Shown in pieces: positions 9,129 through 17,997 of a stretch of 64,000 bases of DNA. The stretch is from NCBI GenBank assembly GCA_934692485.1, contig CAKUTX010000002.1, positions 186,001-250,000 on the forward strand, read 5' to 3'. Position 1 is the stretch's first letter. Every line of letters begins with the position of its first letter. The position numbers were made by a program, and so were the translations under genes. Origin of the DNA: an uncultured Candidatus Melainabacteria bacterium. GTDB taxonomy: Bacteria; Cyanobacteriota; Vampirovibrionia; Gastranaerophilales; Gastranaerophilaceae. Below the pieces are notes generated by a model that did no database searches, was not told the DNA's origin, and saw only the letters and a list, made by a program, of their open reading frames with translations.

Positions 9129-9887
9129 TTAAACAAGAGAAATTTTATCTGCAAGAGCTGTTTCAATTTCATCAATTATAAGGTTTGCAGCCCCAATTCT
9201 ATCTTCAGCAGATGTTATTGGTCTGCCGACAACCATAAAATCGACTCCTGATAAAATAGCATCCCTAGGAGTATCAACTCTGACTTGATCGTTTACGGAT
9301 GACCAAGTCGGGCGCGTTGCAGGACATAAAATTATAAAATCATCACCTATTTCTTTTCTAATCCTTCGTGCTTCTTCAGCACTCGCAACTACGCCATCAA
9401 GACCGGTCTCCTTAGCAACTTTTGCAAGCTGCAAAACAAAATCTTCAATATTTTTATCAACGCATAATTCTGTTGTTAAAGTTTTTTGACCAAAGCTGGA
9501 TAGTAAGGTAACTCCTAAAATTGTTGGAGGCTCAATATTCATAGATTTTGCCGCTGCTCGAGAAGCTTTTACTACAGCAGATGTCATTTTAGAGCCACCT
9601 TGTATGTGCACATTAAAAAAATTAACGTTGTTTTTAACTAAGCTAATGCAAGCTTTTTGAACAGAATGAGGTATATCATGAAATTTGCAGTCATAATAAC
9701 ATTTTGCACCGTGTTCTTCTAATAATCTGAAAGCTTCAAATCCATAATTTACAATTAAAGGCAGACCGATTTTAAAATAACCAACATAATCTTTTAGTTC
9801 TCTGACTAGTTGTTCGGCCTCTTTAAGGTTATCAACATCCAATGCCAAAATAATTCTATCTTTAGCTGTTTTAGGTCTTTCAATCAT
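9129..9887 (-). CDS. pyrF: Orotidine 5'-phosphate decarboxylase
   Basis: This enzyme makes UMP from OMP in the last step of de novo pyrimidine synthesis. At 252 residues it is of the short type 1 class. The beta-1 motif is IILALDVDN, and the catalytic D-K-D array is in YYDCKFHDIPHSV (D66, K68, D71). The phosphate-binding C-terminal part is GVDFMVVGRPITSAED. There are no other pyr genes nearby. It is followed, on its upstream side, by comEC on the same strand with a 63-base gap. Confidence 0.96.
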   Translation of the reverse strand: MIERPKTAKDRIILALDVDNLKEAEQLVRELKDYVGYFKIGLPLIVNYGFEAFRLLEEHGAKCYYDCKFHDIPHSVQKACISLVKNNVNFFNVHIQGGSKMTSAVVKASRAAAKSMNIEPPTILGVTLLSSFGQKTLTTELCVDKNIEDFVLQLAKVAKETGLDGVVASAEEARRIRKEIGDDFIILCPATRPTWSSVNDQVRVDTPRDAILSGVDFMVVGRPITSAEDRIGAANLIIDEIETALADKISLV

Positions 9888-9950
9888 ATTACCAAAATAT
9901 TATCACTATATTAAAATAAAATCAATAGCTGGCAGAATTAGTTCTTAAAT

Positions 9951-12332
9951 TTATTTGATATTTTCAAAACTTTTTGATTTTGAATATTTTTTCTTCGTTT
10001 TATTGAACGTGTAAAGCGTGTAGTTTTTCCCGTCAGAAATTATCTTTATAGAATTGTTTCTGTCCGTTCTATAGATAAAAGTGTGTCTTAAAATGTCTAA
10101 TGTTCCCTTATTTGGATGACCAAATGCGTTAGGTCCAGTTGATATTATAGAAACATTTGTATTCAAATGTTCCAACATTTCCTTATTTACTACGTGTGGA
10201 CCGCCGTGATGACCAACTTTCAAAACTTCAACTTTATGTGGAATATCTTTTTTAAGCTTATTAAAAGCTTCTACACCAGCATCACCGGTAAAAAGCATAT
10301 CAAAATCTTTATAGCTTAAAAGTGTGATAATTGATTTCTCGTTATCGGTTTCTGATGAATTTAGGAATGCTCTTAGAGAAAAGTTGTTTTCGTTATAAAT
10401 AATGGTATTATTATCAGGAATTTTAGTTGGGATATTTTTATCTTTGACAGTGTCATATATTTTTGCAGATATTTTAGATTTGTCAGAAAAAGAGTTTATG
10501 TAAACTTGTTTAATCTTAAGGTTTTTCATAATTTCTACAGCTCCACCAGAGTGGTCATTGTCAAAGTGCGTTATAATCAAGCTTTCTATGTTGTGTATTC
10601 CTTTGTCTTTAAGGTATTTTATAATTATAGAGTTTGCTTGAGCTTTACTTCCGTTGTAGCCAGCTCTACCTGTGTCTATTATAAAATATTTGTTTTCAGG
10701 TGATTTTATAAGAAAACAATCTGCATTTTGTACGTCAAACGTAATTATTTCAAGCGACTTTGATGGAATATTTACGAGGCTTAAAAGTAATATTACAAGC
10801 AGGATAGAACAAATTGTCATTAATTTTTTATTAAATCCAGTTTTGATTGAAAGAGTTAAAAACAAAATAATTCCGTAATAAACGATTATCTGAAATATGT
10901 TTGGGTGAGTTGTATATAATATTGACAATGGAAGGTGTGCAAAAAAGTTTGAAATATAGACTAAGATGTTTAGAAAATAGTTTAATATAAAATCAATGAC
11001 CATGCAGATTTTGTCAGTGAATGGTGCGAATGCCGCAATGATGGAACTTATAAATCCACCAAAACTTATTACACTTAAAAACGGCATACTACATACATTT
11101 GCAAAAACTGAATATGTGCTAAATGTATTAAAGTAAAACATTTGTATTGGAGCAACCCAAATTTGAGCAACTATAGGAATAAGAATTGCACCAATCAGCC
11201 ATTGCGGAATTTTAGAGTCTTTAAATCTTTCAAAAACGACGTTGGCTGTAGTTAATAATCCAAATGTCACAATGAATGAAAGTTGAAATCCGACATCATT
11301 GATGAAAGCTGGATTGTAAATTAGCATTACTGTTGCAACAAATGCTAACAATGCTACTGTATGAGCATCTCTATCAATCAGCTTGCCAAGAAGTATAAGA
11401 ATGAGCATTAAAGCTGCACGAATAACAGAAGCTCCGAGTCCAGTCATTAGTGTGTATATCAATATTACCCCAATGCCAGATGTAACCATAAGCTTAAACG
11501 GAATTCTTAATCGTCGCATAAAAAATACCCAAAAACCATATATAAAAGCAACATTCATTCCGGAAGCTGCTAAGATGTGTAGTAATCCTGAGTTTACGAA
11601 TGAATTCTTTATATAATCAGGTGGAGCGACAGCATCATCTCCAAATACAATTCCGCCAAGTATTTCAAGATTAGGTGATTTTATATATTTAGAATGAGTG
11701 TCGATAATTCTATCCCTAACGTTGTTTATGTTTTGTAAAAACTTCCATTTCTTTGAGAGTTTACTGTTTATAGGCTTTGCATTATTGCTATAGAATACCG
11801 TAAAAGTGTCAAAATTTCTTAGATATTTGCCATAGTCGAATTGGGAAGGATTACTGGCTTTGAATGGTGTTTGCAATTTCCCTGATAGTTCATATTTGTT
11901 TCCTATTTGAAATTGTGAAATGTTTTTACCTGTATAAGTAACAAGAGTTTTTGCATTTATGTTTTCATCTCCGATTTTGTCTACCGCAAAGAAAAATTTT
12001 GTTTTATTTGTTGTATTGCTGTTTGGAATATTTATGACTTGTCCCTGAATTGTTGTTTTTTGAGGTGCAAAAGTTGTCAAATTATCAGTAGAGTTCATTT
12101 TGAAAAATGAATTGAAAAATCCGAAATAAAATGTAAATATCCAAAATAATAAATATTTAACGGGTACTAAGTTTTTTGCTATAAGGATAATTATTAAAAT
12201 ACTGATTATTGCTGAACAAATTATTCCACAGTCATTGAAATACGAAAGAATTCCAAGCATAAAAATAATTGCGGTAACAAACATTACCGTATTTTTATTT
12301 TGCAGTGAAGCGTTAAGAATTTCTTTAATCAT
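9951..12332 (-). CDS. comEC: ComEC/Rec2-type DNA uptake channel
   Basis: This is a polytopic membrane protein of 793 residues with the usual three parts. The N-terminal membrane/OB-like region (DUF4131, to about 200) is followed by the competence channel domain (GGIVFGDDAVAPP ... LLHILAASGMNVAFI ... helices to about 510). A C-terminal metallo-beta-lactamase-like domain has the metal motif THFDNDHSGG and KVGHHGG. ComEC moves single-stranded DNA across the inner membrane in natural transformation. I use the ATG at 12332. A TTG at 12335 is the only other nearby start, and neither has a clear ribosome-binding site. Pseudopilin-type genes occur elsewhere in the window, but no ComEA or ComF is seen. 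Confidence 0.93.
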   Translation of the reverse strand: MIKEILNASLQNKNTVMFVTAIIFMLGILSYFNDCGIICSAIISILIIILIAKNLVPVKYLLFWIFTFYFGFFNSFFKMNSTDNLTTFAPQKTTIQGQVINIPNSNTTNKTKFFFAVDKIGDENINAKTLVTYTGKNISQFQIGNKYELSGKLQTPFKASNPSQFDYGKYLRNFDTFTVFYSNNAKPINSKLSKKWKFLQNINNVRDRIIDTHSKYIKSPNLEILGGIVFGDDAVAPPDYIKNSFVNSGLLHILAASGMNVAFIYGFWVFFMRRLRIPFKLMVTSGIGVILIYTLMTGLGASVIRAALMLILILLGKLIDRDAHTVALLAFVATVMLIYNPAFINDVGFQLSFIVTFGLLTTANVVFERFKDSKIPQWLIGAILIPIVAQIWVAPIQMFYFNTFSTYSVFANVCSMPFLSVISFGGFISSIIAAFAPFTDKICMVIDFILNYFLNILVYISNFFAHLPLSILYTTHPNIFQIIVYYGIILFLTLSIKTGFNKKLMTICSILLVILLLSLVNIPSKSLEIITFDVQNADCFLIKSPENKYFIIDTGRAGYNGSKAQANSIIIKYLKDKGIHNIESLIITHFDNDHSGGAVEIMKNLKIKQVYINSFSDKSKISAKIYDTVKDKNIPTKIPDNNTIIYNENNFSLRAFLNSSETDNEKSIITLLSYKDFDMLFTGDAGVEAFNKLKKDIPHKVEVLKVGHHGGPHVVNKEMLEHLNTNVSIISTGPNAFGHPNKGTLDILRHTFIYRTDRNNSIKIISDGKNYTLYTFNKTKKKYSKSKSFENIK

Positions 12333-12375
12333 CAATTATGATTTTATAATGAAATAATTCTTTGAAATATAAATA

Positions 12376-12397
12376 TGTTAAGCTTTGTAAATGTAAA
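12376..12397 (-). promoter_or_regulatory. HLR1-like repeat upstream of comEC
   Basis: The minus strand reads TTTACATTTACAAAGCTTAACA: TTTACA, TTTACA and TTAACA units, the last two 10 bases apart. It lies about 44 bases upstream of the comEC start. CTTAAC inside it and AATTAT 17 bases on could act as -35/-10. Function is inferred. Confidence 0.35.
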
Positions 12398-12453
12398 TAT
12401 TTTAAATAACGCAAAAAAATATTTTTTTAGTTTTAATGTAGTTGGTGATAAGT

Positions 12454-13038
12454 ATGATAAAAGCAGTTCCTAATTATAGTGTAAATTCAAATAAAAATTT
12501 ATATTTTTCAGGAAAAAATCCGACCTTACAACCGAAAAACGGTCAAAAATCAGAAAAAAGTGATTTGTCAACAAATGAAAAATATTTATTAGGAGGTTTG
12601 GCTGCAACTGCGCTTGCTGTTGTCGGCGGACTGTTAGTGAAAAAACATTGTGATGTTCAAAAACGTCTTAATGCGATAATTAAACAGTCCTATGATAAAC
12701 CTGAAATTTTTAATGAAGATTATGTTTCAAACCTTGCAAAAGAATGGATTGAAAAAGGTAAAATGAACGAAACTGATGCAGTAATTTGTTTGCCAAAGCA
12801 GATGTTGGAGCAGTTGTTGGAAAAATCTGATAATTCTGATTTGCGTAAAGCATATAACAAAATGAATTTATCTGAAAATGCTTTTGCGTTAGCTCCAATA
12901 GAACAAGGTGATGGCGGCTATACCGAAGTAAAGCTATCATCAATTAAGTTTGTAGAGCCTAAAGTTCAAGGAATGTTAGCTGTTATTCATAATTTGAAAA
13001 AAGGCACTCCATATTTGTTTGTGCAAGAGCTTTTATAG
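12454..13038 (+). CDS. Hypothetical membrane-anchored protein with FSG motif
   Basis: Function is not recognised. I choose the ATG at 12454 (194 residues) over the TTG at 12442, since GGTGAT lies about 8 bases before it. The N-terminus reads MIKAVPNYSVNSNKNLYFSG, a short polar segment ending in an aromatic-x-F-S-G motif also seen in the protein at 17372-17842. One membrane helix (LLGGLAATALAVVGGLLV) is near residues 46-63, followed by a soluble domain of about 130 residues. It is probably inner-membrane anchored. No conserved neighbour suggests a role. Confidence 0.7.
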   Translation: MIKAVPNYSVNSNKNLYFSGKNPTLQPKNGQKSEKSDLSTNEKYLLGGLAATALAVVGGLLVKKHCDVQKRLNAIIKQSYDKPEIFNEDYVSNLAKEWIEKGKMNETDAVICLPKQMLEQLLEKSDNSDLRKAYNKMNLSENAFALAPIEQGDGGYTEVKLSSIKFVEPKVQGMLAVIHNLKKGTPYLFVQELL

Positions 13039-13044
13039 AAAAGA

Positions 13045-13069
13045 TAAAAAAAATCCCGCATTTGCGGGA
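13045..13069 (-). terminator. Rho-independent terminator for the GHL10 gene
   Basis: On the minus strand the hairpin TCCCGC-AAAT-GCGGGA is followed directly by eight T residues (13053-13046). It lies 27 bases after the stop of the gene at 13096-15036. The stem may also stop the convergent gene at 12454-13038. Confidence 0.88.
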
Positions 13070-13095
13070 AAGAAGTTATTTATGAAAAAAAGACT

Positions 13096-15036
13096 TTATT
13101 CTTTTGTAAATACCCACCATCCTTTGCGTTTTGAAGATGGTTGAATTGTCGGTTGAGCCATTATTTGTGGTTTTATTGGGGAATGAGGTGCAAATACACT
13201 CTTAGAAAGAGTTGTTATGTATTTGTTGTTTAAATGAGCGTAGTCAAAAATGATAACTCCTTTCGCGTTAACTTTTCTGGCTTCATGGATTTGCCTGATT
13301 AAATCCTCATCAGAACCACTCATAAATGTTACGAATAAACCTGCATAAAAATCTGTTTTAGCGGATTTTGCATTAATGACATCTGTCATCATTTTGTTGG
13401 CAGTTTTTGAGTCACAAGTTAAAAATAGCGGAGTAAAGCCATCTAAGTAATCTCTTGTTGACCAAGTTTTCCAATCTTGTTGCTTATTGTCAAGTGCAGC
13501 CTGTCTGTCAGGAAAAATTACGGCACTTATGTATGTGTGATTTTGTCTGCCTAAACATCCGATTTTTTTTACCATATCAGAGACTTTTTCTCGTCTGTAG
13601 TTGCACCAATCAATCCATAGTGGGTCATTTTTGGTTAATGTTGCTGGATCTACACCGTATATAGATTTAAAATCATCTCTTGCGTAATCGGTATACCCCC
13701 AACTTGCTGTATCATTAGAAGAAACACTATTTGGGTATCTTATGTAATCAATATTTATTCCATCTGGTTTGTATGTTGTCATAATTTCAGATACAAGTTT
13801 TACTAAAAAATCTTGGACATGTGGATTTGCTGGATCCAAGAAATATCCGTTATGTTCTGATGTTGATTTTGATGGTTCAACAGAATTTATATCTTTTTTT
13901 AATTTATTTCCCCAAGAAGGATTCATTGCAAGAATGCTTCTTGGATTATCGTTTGGATTTTGGACTCCGACATAGAATGTTTCAAACCATGTGTGAATTT
14001 TCATATTTCTCTTATGTGCTTCTCTAATCCATATTGCAAGAGGGTCAAATCCTTCAAATTGTTCATATTGAGGAGTAAACCCGTATGCTTCCATTGTTTG
14101 ACTAGGGAAAATTGTTTTCCCGTGATAATAAGTTTCAAGAAATATATTATCTATTCCACTCTGTTTGAGTCGGTTTAAAGTCTCAATAATTTCGCTTTCG
14201 GATTTTTCTGTCGGTCTTAACCATACTCCTTTGAGTTCTCCAGCTTTGTACGGTAAAACACTTTTTAGGGCATCATTTGATGCTTCTATTGCAAGTTGAG
14301 AATATTTTTTTACTTCATCTGGATTTTTTCTTGCTTTTTTTATGTAATCCTTTGCGTCATTTATATAGCTATATGGAATTTTCCAATTATAATCAGGGCT
14401 GATAGTTTTATAATATTGAAGCATTTGTTCAGCTTCTGCAACTTTTTTTTCGGATTCAAATATGTAACTTTCAGAAGTAGTGTATGTGTAGACGAGGTTT
14501 GCTTCTTTGTCTATGTATATTTTAGTTCCTACTTTGATACTTGTATTTATCCAGTTTTTTGCTTTCCCATGACCACTTATAACAATCCCGTTTTGTGGAA
14601 TGTATGAATCTGCTCCAGATAATTCAGTAACTGTATTATTTTCAACAACTGCTTCCGCTCCAAATTCGTTGGTATTTGTTCTAATTCCATAATTTGGGGT
14701 ATATATCACAAGCTGGTTAATTCCTCTTGCGCCGGGGAGGTAACTTCCTGTTTTGTTTGTCGCTGCAGTTGGGTCAATTGCATTAATCCAATTTTTAGTG
14801 TAGCTAAAAACAACTTCGCCTTTTGCAGGTTGGTATGGTTTAAAAACAGGAGCAACTTCTTCTTCTGGTATGACTATTTCAGAGTTATCTAAATTAATCG
14901 AAGGCTCTACAACTTCTTGTTTAATTGGTTCAGAGTGCTTTCTTGCTGTTAAAATTGGGGTAATATCTTCTGCTGAACACGTTTGGACTGCTATCATTAA
15001 TGCTGTCAGCAAAATTATTGTTTTTTTTATATTCAT
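13096..15036 (-). CDS. Secreted glycoside-hydrolase-like (GHL10/DUF187) protein
   Basis: This 646-residue exported protein has a signal peptide at residues 1-22 (IILLTALMIAVQTCSA). The first half (60-200) carries a phosphodiester-glycosidase-like or repeat-type region of unclear identity. The second half, from about 268 (GELKGVWLRPTE), is a GHL10 TIM barrel. Blocks seen are GIDNIFLETYYHGKT, REAHKRNMKIHTWFETFYVG, FLDPANPHVQDFLVKLVSEI and KPDGINIDYIRYPN, typical of the YngK family. Relatives are thought to act on cell-wall or exopolysaccharide glycans, but the substrate is unproven. It has its own terminators on both sides, so it is likely monocistronic. Confidence 0.88.
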   Translation of the reverse strand: MNIKKTIILLTALMIAVQTCSAEDITPILTARKHSEPIKQEVVEPSINLDNSEIVIPEEEVAPVFKPYQPAKGEVVFSYTKNWINAIDPTAATNKTGSYLPGARGINQLVIYTPNYGIRTNTNEFGAEAVVENNTVTELSGADSYIPQNGIVISGHGKAKNWINTSIKVGTKIYIDKEANLVYTYTTSESYIFESEKKVAEAEQMLQYYKTISPDYNWKIPYSYINDAKDYIKKARKNPDEVKKYSQLAIEASNDALKSVLPYKAGELKGVWLRPTEKSESEIIETLNRLKQSGIDNIFLETYYHGKTIFPSQTMEAYGFTPQYEQFEGFDPLAIWIREAHKRNMKIHTWFETFYVGVQNPNDNPRSILAMNPSWGNKLKKDINSVEPSKSTSEHNGYFLDPANPHVQDFLVKLVSEIMTTYKPDGINIDYIRYPNSVSSNDTASWGYTDYARDDFKSIYGVDPATLTKNDPLWIDWCNYRREKVSDMVKKIGCLGRQNHTYISAVIFPDRQAALDNKQQDWKTWSTRDYLDGFTPLFLTCDSKTANKMMTDVINAKSAKTDFYAGLFVTFMSGSDEDLIRQIHEARKVNAKGVIIFDYAHLNNKYITTLSKSVFAPHSPIKPQIMAQPTIQPSSKRKGWWVFTKE

Positions 15037-15076
15037 TTGTCTTTCTCACTCCCTGATGTCAAATAAATTATTAAAC

Positions 15077-15116
15077 AAAAAATCGACAACGCCAAATAAG
15101 AATTGTCGATTTTTTC
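15077..15116 (-). terminator. Terminator after the 107-residue secreted protein gene
   Basis: AATCGACAA (15081-15089) pairs with TTGTCGATT (15103-15111). Runs of A before and T after make it functional on either strand. On the minus strand it follows the stop at 15133 and separates that gene from the GHL10 gene. Confidence 0.85.
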
Positions 15117-15132
15117 TATAAAGCTTTTTCTA

Positions 15133-15456
15133 TTATAAATCTCCGATATTTGGAGAAGTATGTATTTTGTGGTCATTCATAAATGAATGGTCATCATACG
15201 CAGGATCTAAGTACATGAAAAATCTTCTGACAGCTCTCACAACTGGCTTTTTGTAAACCTGATGTTCATATCCTTCAGGGCATTCTTCTCCATTTGCCTG
15301 AGCAACGGATTTTTGAGTCGCCCTTATAAGTGCCGGAGAATAACCGTGATTTCTCATATAATCAGTACTAACTGTATCGGCTGTTGTAAGTTCTGCATAT
15401 GACGGTAATGCCATGAACAAAACAGCTAAACTTAAAATTAAAAAACAATTCTTCAT
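15133..15456 (-). CDS. Small secreted hypothetical protein
   Basis: I place the start at the ATG at 15456, because AGAGGT lies 4 bases upstream. The GTG at 15462 would overlap that site. The 107-residue product begins with a clear signal peptide (MKNCFLILSLAVLFMALPSYA). The mature part has a TADTVSTDYMRNHGYSPALI segment, a single Cys, and a basic RAVRRFFMYLDP stretch. No family is recognised. It is exported and, in a diderm, probably periplasmic or outer-membrane associated. It has its own terminator downstream. Confidence 0.75.
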   Translation of the reverse strand: MKNCFLILSLAVLFMALPSYAELTTADTVSTDYMRNHGYSPALIRATQKSVAQANGEECPEGYEHQVYKKPVVRAVRRFFMYLDPAYDDHSFMNDHKIHTSPNIGDL

Positions 15457-15550
15457 TTCCACCTCTGATTGTATTATGTATATTATAATAATACATTTTT
15501 TAAGTAGTTACAAGAATATTATAATTCCTTTACATAAAATCTACCATATA

Positions 15551-16606
15551 TTATTTGTATGATTTTATTATAATTTCTTCTAATTTTTCAAGAAGTTGGT
15601 TTTCGGGAACTTTTGCAATGATTTCTCCTTTTTTGAAAACAATACCTTCGTTCACTCCGCCAGCAATCCCAAAATCTGCATGTCTAGCTTCGCCTGGGCC
15701 GTTTACCGCACAGCCCATAGTTGCAATTGTTATAGGCTTGTCAAAATTTTTAAATTTTTCTTCGACTTTTTTGGCAAGTCCTATAAGATCAATTTGAGTT
15801 CTTCCGCAAGTTGGGCAAGATACAAAGTTTACACCTTTTTCTCTTAACCCTAAACTTTTTAAAATATCAAATCCTGCGCTGACTTCTTCCGTAGGATTTT
15901 CGGTTAAAGAAACTCTAATTGTGTCGCCAATACCTTCTGCCAGCAATGTTCCAAGTCCTACCGATGATTTTATTAAACCTCCTCTGAGGGTACCAGCTTC
16001 TGTAACTCCTAGGTGCAAAGGATAAGATATTTTATCTGCTATAGAGCGGTAAGCTTCTATTGTTGTAAGGACATCTGAAGATTTTAGTGATACTTTTATT
16101 AAATCAAAGTCTAAATCTTCAAGAATTTGTATGTGCCCAAGTGCGCTTAACACCATTTTTTCAGATAACGGAATATCTTTGTCCAGCAAATCTTTTTCTA
16201 AAGAACCAGCATTAACACCTATTCTAATCGGGATTTGTTGTTGTTTTGCCAGATTGACAACTTTTTCCACGTTTTCTCTTTTGCCGATATTCCCAGGATT
16301 AAGCCTTAGAGCATTTATCCCATTATTAATACATTTTATTGCTAATTTGTAGTCAAAATGAATATCTGCAATTAGAGGTACGGGAGATTTTTTTACAATA
16401 TCTTTGATTGCGTCTGCCGCTTCTGCGTTTAAAACAGCGAGTCTGACAAGCTCGCACCCTTTTGCGGCTAATTCGTGTATTTGATTAAGAGTTGTTTTTA
16501 CATCTCTGGTATCAGTATTACACATTGATTGTACGCTAATAGGAGCATCTCCTCCTATTTTTACGTTTCCTATTTGAATTTGTTTTGTTTTTCTTCTTTT
16601 TATCAT
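15551..16606 (-). CDS. ispG: 4-hydroxy-3-methylbut-2-enyl-diphosphate synthase
   Basis: This is the iron-sulfur enzyme of the MEP isoprenoid pathway that converts MEcPP to HMBPP. At 351 residues it is of the short bacterial class. The N-terminal TIM-barrel block is ISVQSMCNTDTRDV. The three cluster-binding Cys residues lie in FVSCPTCGRTQ and TMGCAVNGPGEA, and the fourth ligand Glu follows in GPGEARHAD. The product feeds undecaprenyl phosphate synthesis, which the wecA and mur genes in this window depend on. It is divergent from the phosphoesterase gene, with 34 bases between starts. Confidence 0.97.
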   Translation of the reverse strand: MIKRRKTKQIQIGNVKIGGDAPISVQSMCNTDTRDVKTTLNQIHELAAKGCELVRLAVLNAEAADAIKDIVKKSPVPLIADIHFDYKLAIKCINNGINALRLNPGNIGKRENVEKVVNLAKQQQIPIRIGVNAGSLEKDLLDKDIPLSEKMVLSALGHIQILEDLDFDLIKVSLKSSDVLTTIEAYRSIADKISYPLHLGVTEAGTLRGGLIKSSVGLGTLLAEGIGDTIRVSLTENPTEEVSAGFDILKSLGLREKGVNFVSCPTCGRTQIDLIGLAKKVEEKFKNFDKPITIATMGCAVNGPGEARHADFGIAGGVNEGIVFKKGEIIAKVPENQLLEKLEEIIIKSYK

Positions 16607-16640
16607 ATTATAATTATATCACTAAAAAAGGAGAGTAATC

Positions 16641-17375
16641 ATGAAAGTTGCAATTTTGTCAGATATTCACGGAAATTTTCAAGCATTAGAGAGTGTTTTG
16701 GATGATATTAAGAATAATAATTGCGAAAAAGTCTTTTGTTTAGGCGACTTGGCAATGGCAGGACCTGAACCTCAAAAGGTTATTGATTTTGTTGCTGCTC
16801 AAAAAAATTGGACGATAATTCAGGGTAATACTGATAAAATGATAGCTGATTTTACTCCCGAAATTTTAAAAAATACCGAAAAAGCTTTTCCAGTGATGGG
16901 GCATGCTCTTGCTGATGATGTTTTGTTCCTCGAAAATTCAGAAAAAGAGTTTTTGAAAAATCTTCCACCGCAAAAAGAGTTAGAGATAGATGGGGTTAAG
17001 GTTTTATTAGTTCATGGCTCTCCTAGAAGAAACAATGAGGACATTTTACCTGATATGCCGTTAAAAGAGGTTGAAGCGATGATGGAAGGTACTGATGCGG
17101 ATTTGATTTTTTGCGGTCATACACATGTGCCGGCCGGCTATCAAACATCAAAAAGGCAGACTGTGGTTAATGTCGGGAGTGTTGGGCGACCTATGACAAA
17201 AGACCCAAAAGCGTGTTACTGTATTGCAGAATTCGAAAACGAGCAATTTTCTATCGAACATCGATTTGTGGAATATGATAGGGAAAAAGCTGCTCAACAA
17301 ATGTTGGCGAGAACTTTCGATGGTGCAGATAAACTCGCAGAAATGATATTACATCCGACATCAAGACATATCTAA
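16641..17375 (+). CDS. YfcE/MJ0936-type metallophosphoesterase
   Basis: This 244-residue calcineurin-like phosphoesterase has its metal-binding motifs in order: AILSDIHGNFQALE (D-x-H), FCLGDLAMAGP (G-D), QGNTDKM (GN-x-D in place of the usual GNHD), VLLVHGSPRR (H) and FCGHTHVPAGY (GHTH). Family members hydrolyse phosphodiesters or act as protein phosphatases, and the substrate here is unknown. A strong AAAGGAGAG precedes the ATG. It overlaps the convergent gene at 17372 by 4 bases. Confidence 0.92.
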   Translation: MKVAILSDIHGNFQALESVLDDIKNNNCEKVFCLGDLAMAGPEPQKVIDFVAAQKNWTIIQGNTDKMIADFTPEILKNTEKAFPVMGHALADDVLFLENSEKEFLKNLPPQKELEIDGVKVLLVHGSPRRNNEDILPDMPLKEVEAMMEGTDADLIFCGHTHVPAGYQTSKRQTVVNVGSVGRPMTKDPKACYCIAEFENEQFSIEHRFVEYDREKAAQQMLARTFDGADKLAEMILHPTSRHI

Positions 17376-17842
17376 ACTCGGATATTTGTAAGCTTTAATT
17401 CTTTGGCAGCTTTGTTTAGTAATGCTGGAATAATTTGTTCAAATGCAGAAATTGTTTTAGGACTTTTTACAGGAATTCCGCTTTCGATAACTTCGCCACC
17501 ATTATTAATCATAAATGCAATATGTCTTGTCATATTACTTTTTGAATAATCAGAATATTGGATTATTAAACTTCTTGTGTCAGGATTTGTTTTGTCTTTA
17601 ATAGACGTAAGTTGAAAACTTTCGATATTTGGGAATTCAAATTTGTACACTTTGTTTAATTCCAATTCTTTTGCAAAATTCTGAACAAAATCGTTATTTT
17701 TTTGTGATAATTTTGCAGATCCTGAGAAAGATACCGTATCTTTACATTGGTTAATACTGTTTGAATAATTTGTTTGTGTATTGTTTTGTACTTGATTAGG
17801 TTTGCAACCTGAAAAATTAATGCTTCTTAATGCTGTAATCAT
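17372..17842 (-). CDS. Hypothetical protein with two FSG motifs
   Basis: Function is not recognised. I prefer the ATG at 17842 (156 residues), since AAGG lies 8 bases upstream. The GTG at 17851 overlaps that site. The N-terminal 45 residues are polar and Asn/Gln-rich, with two similar motifs, SINFSGCKPNQ and DTVSFSGSAKLSQ. The rest is a compact soluble domain (NKVYKFEFPNIESFQL ... RHIAFMINNGGEVIESGIPV). There is no signal peptide or membrane helix. The FSG element recurs at the N-terminus of the protein at 12454 and may be a lineage-specific sorting or interaction motif. Confidence 0.68.
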   Translation of the reverse strand: MITALRSINFSGCKPNQVQNNTQTNYSNSINQCKDTVSFSGSAKLSQKNNDFVQNFAKELELNKVYKFEFPNIESFQLTSIKDKTNPDTRSLIIQYSDYSKSNMTRHIAFMINNGGEVIESGIPVKSPKTISAFEQIIPALLNKAAKELKLTNIRV

Positions 17843-17950
17843 TTTTTTCACCTTTCAATGTTGTTTGTAAACCCTAAAATAAAAAATTTTTGCTAGTATA
17901 TCATGAATATAATTAAAAAATGTTTACATAACAAGTGTAATTTTTAAATT

Positions 17951-17978
17951 TTGCGTAAAAATATATTTGTGCTAATAT
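17951..17978 (+). promoter_or_regulatory. Sigma-70-type promoter for the PfkB/heptose kinase gene
   Basis: TTGCGT (17951-17956) and TAATAT (17973-17978) are 16 bases apart, 20 bases before the ATG. A TTTACATAACAAG stretch at 17923-17935 lies just upstream and loosely resembles the HLR1-like sites. Confidence 0.6.
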
Positions 17979-17997
17979 TACGATTGAGGATTATATT

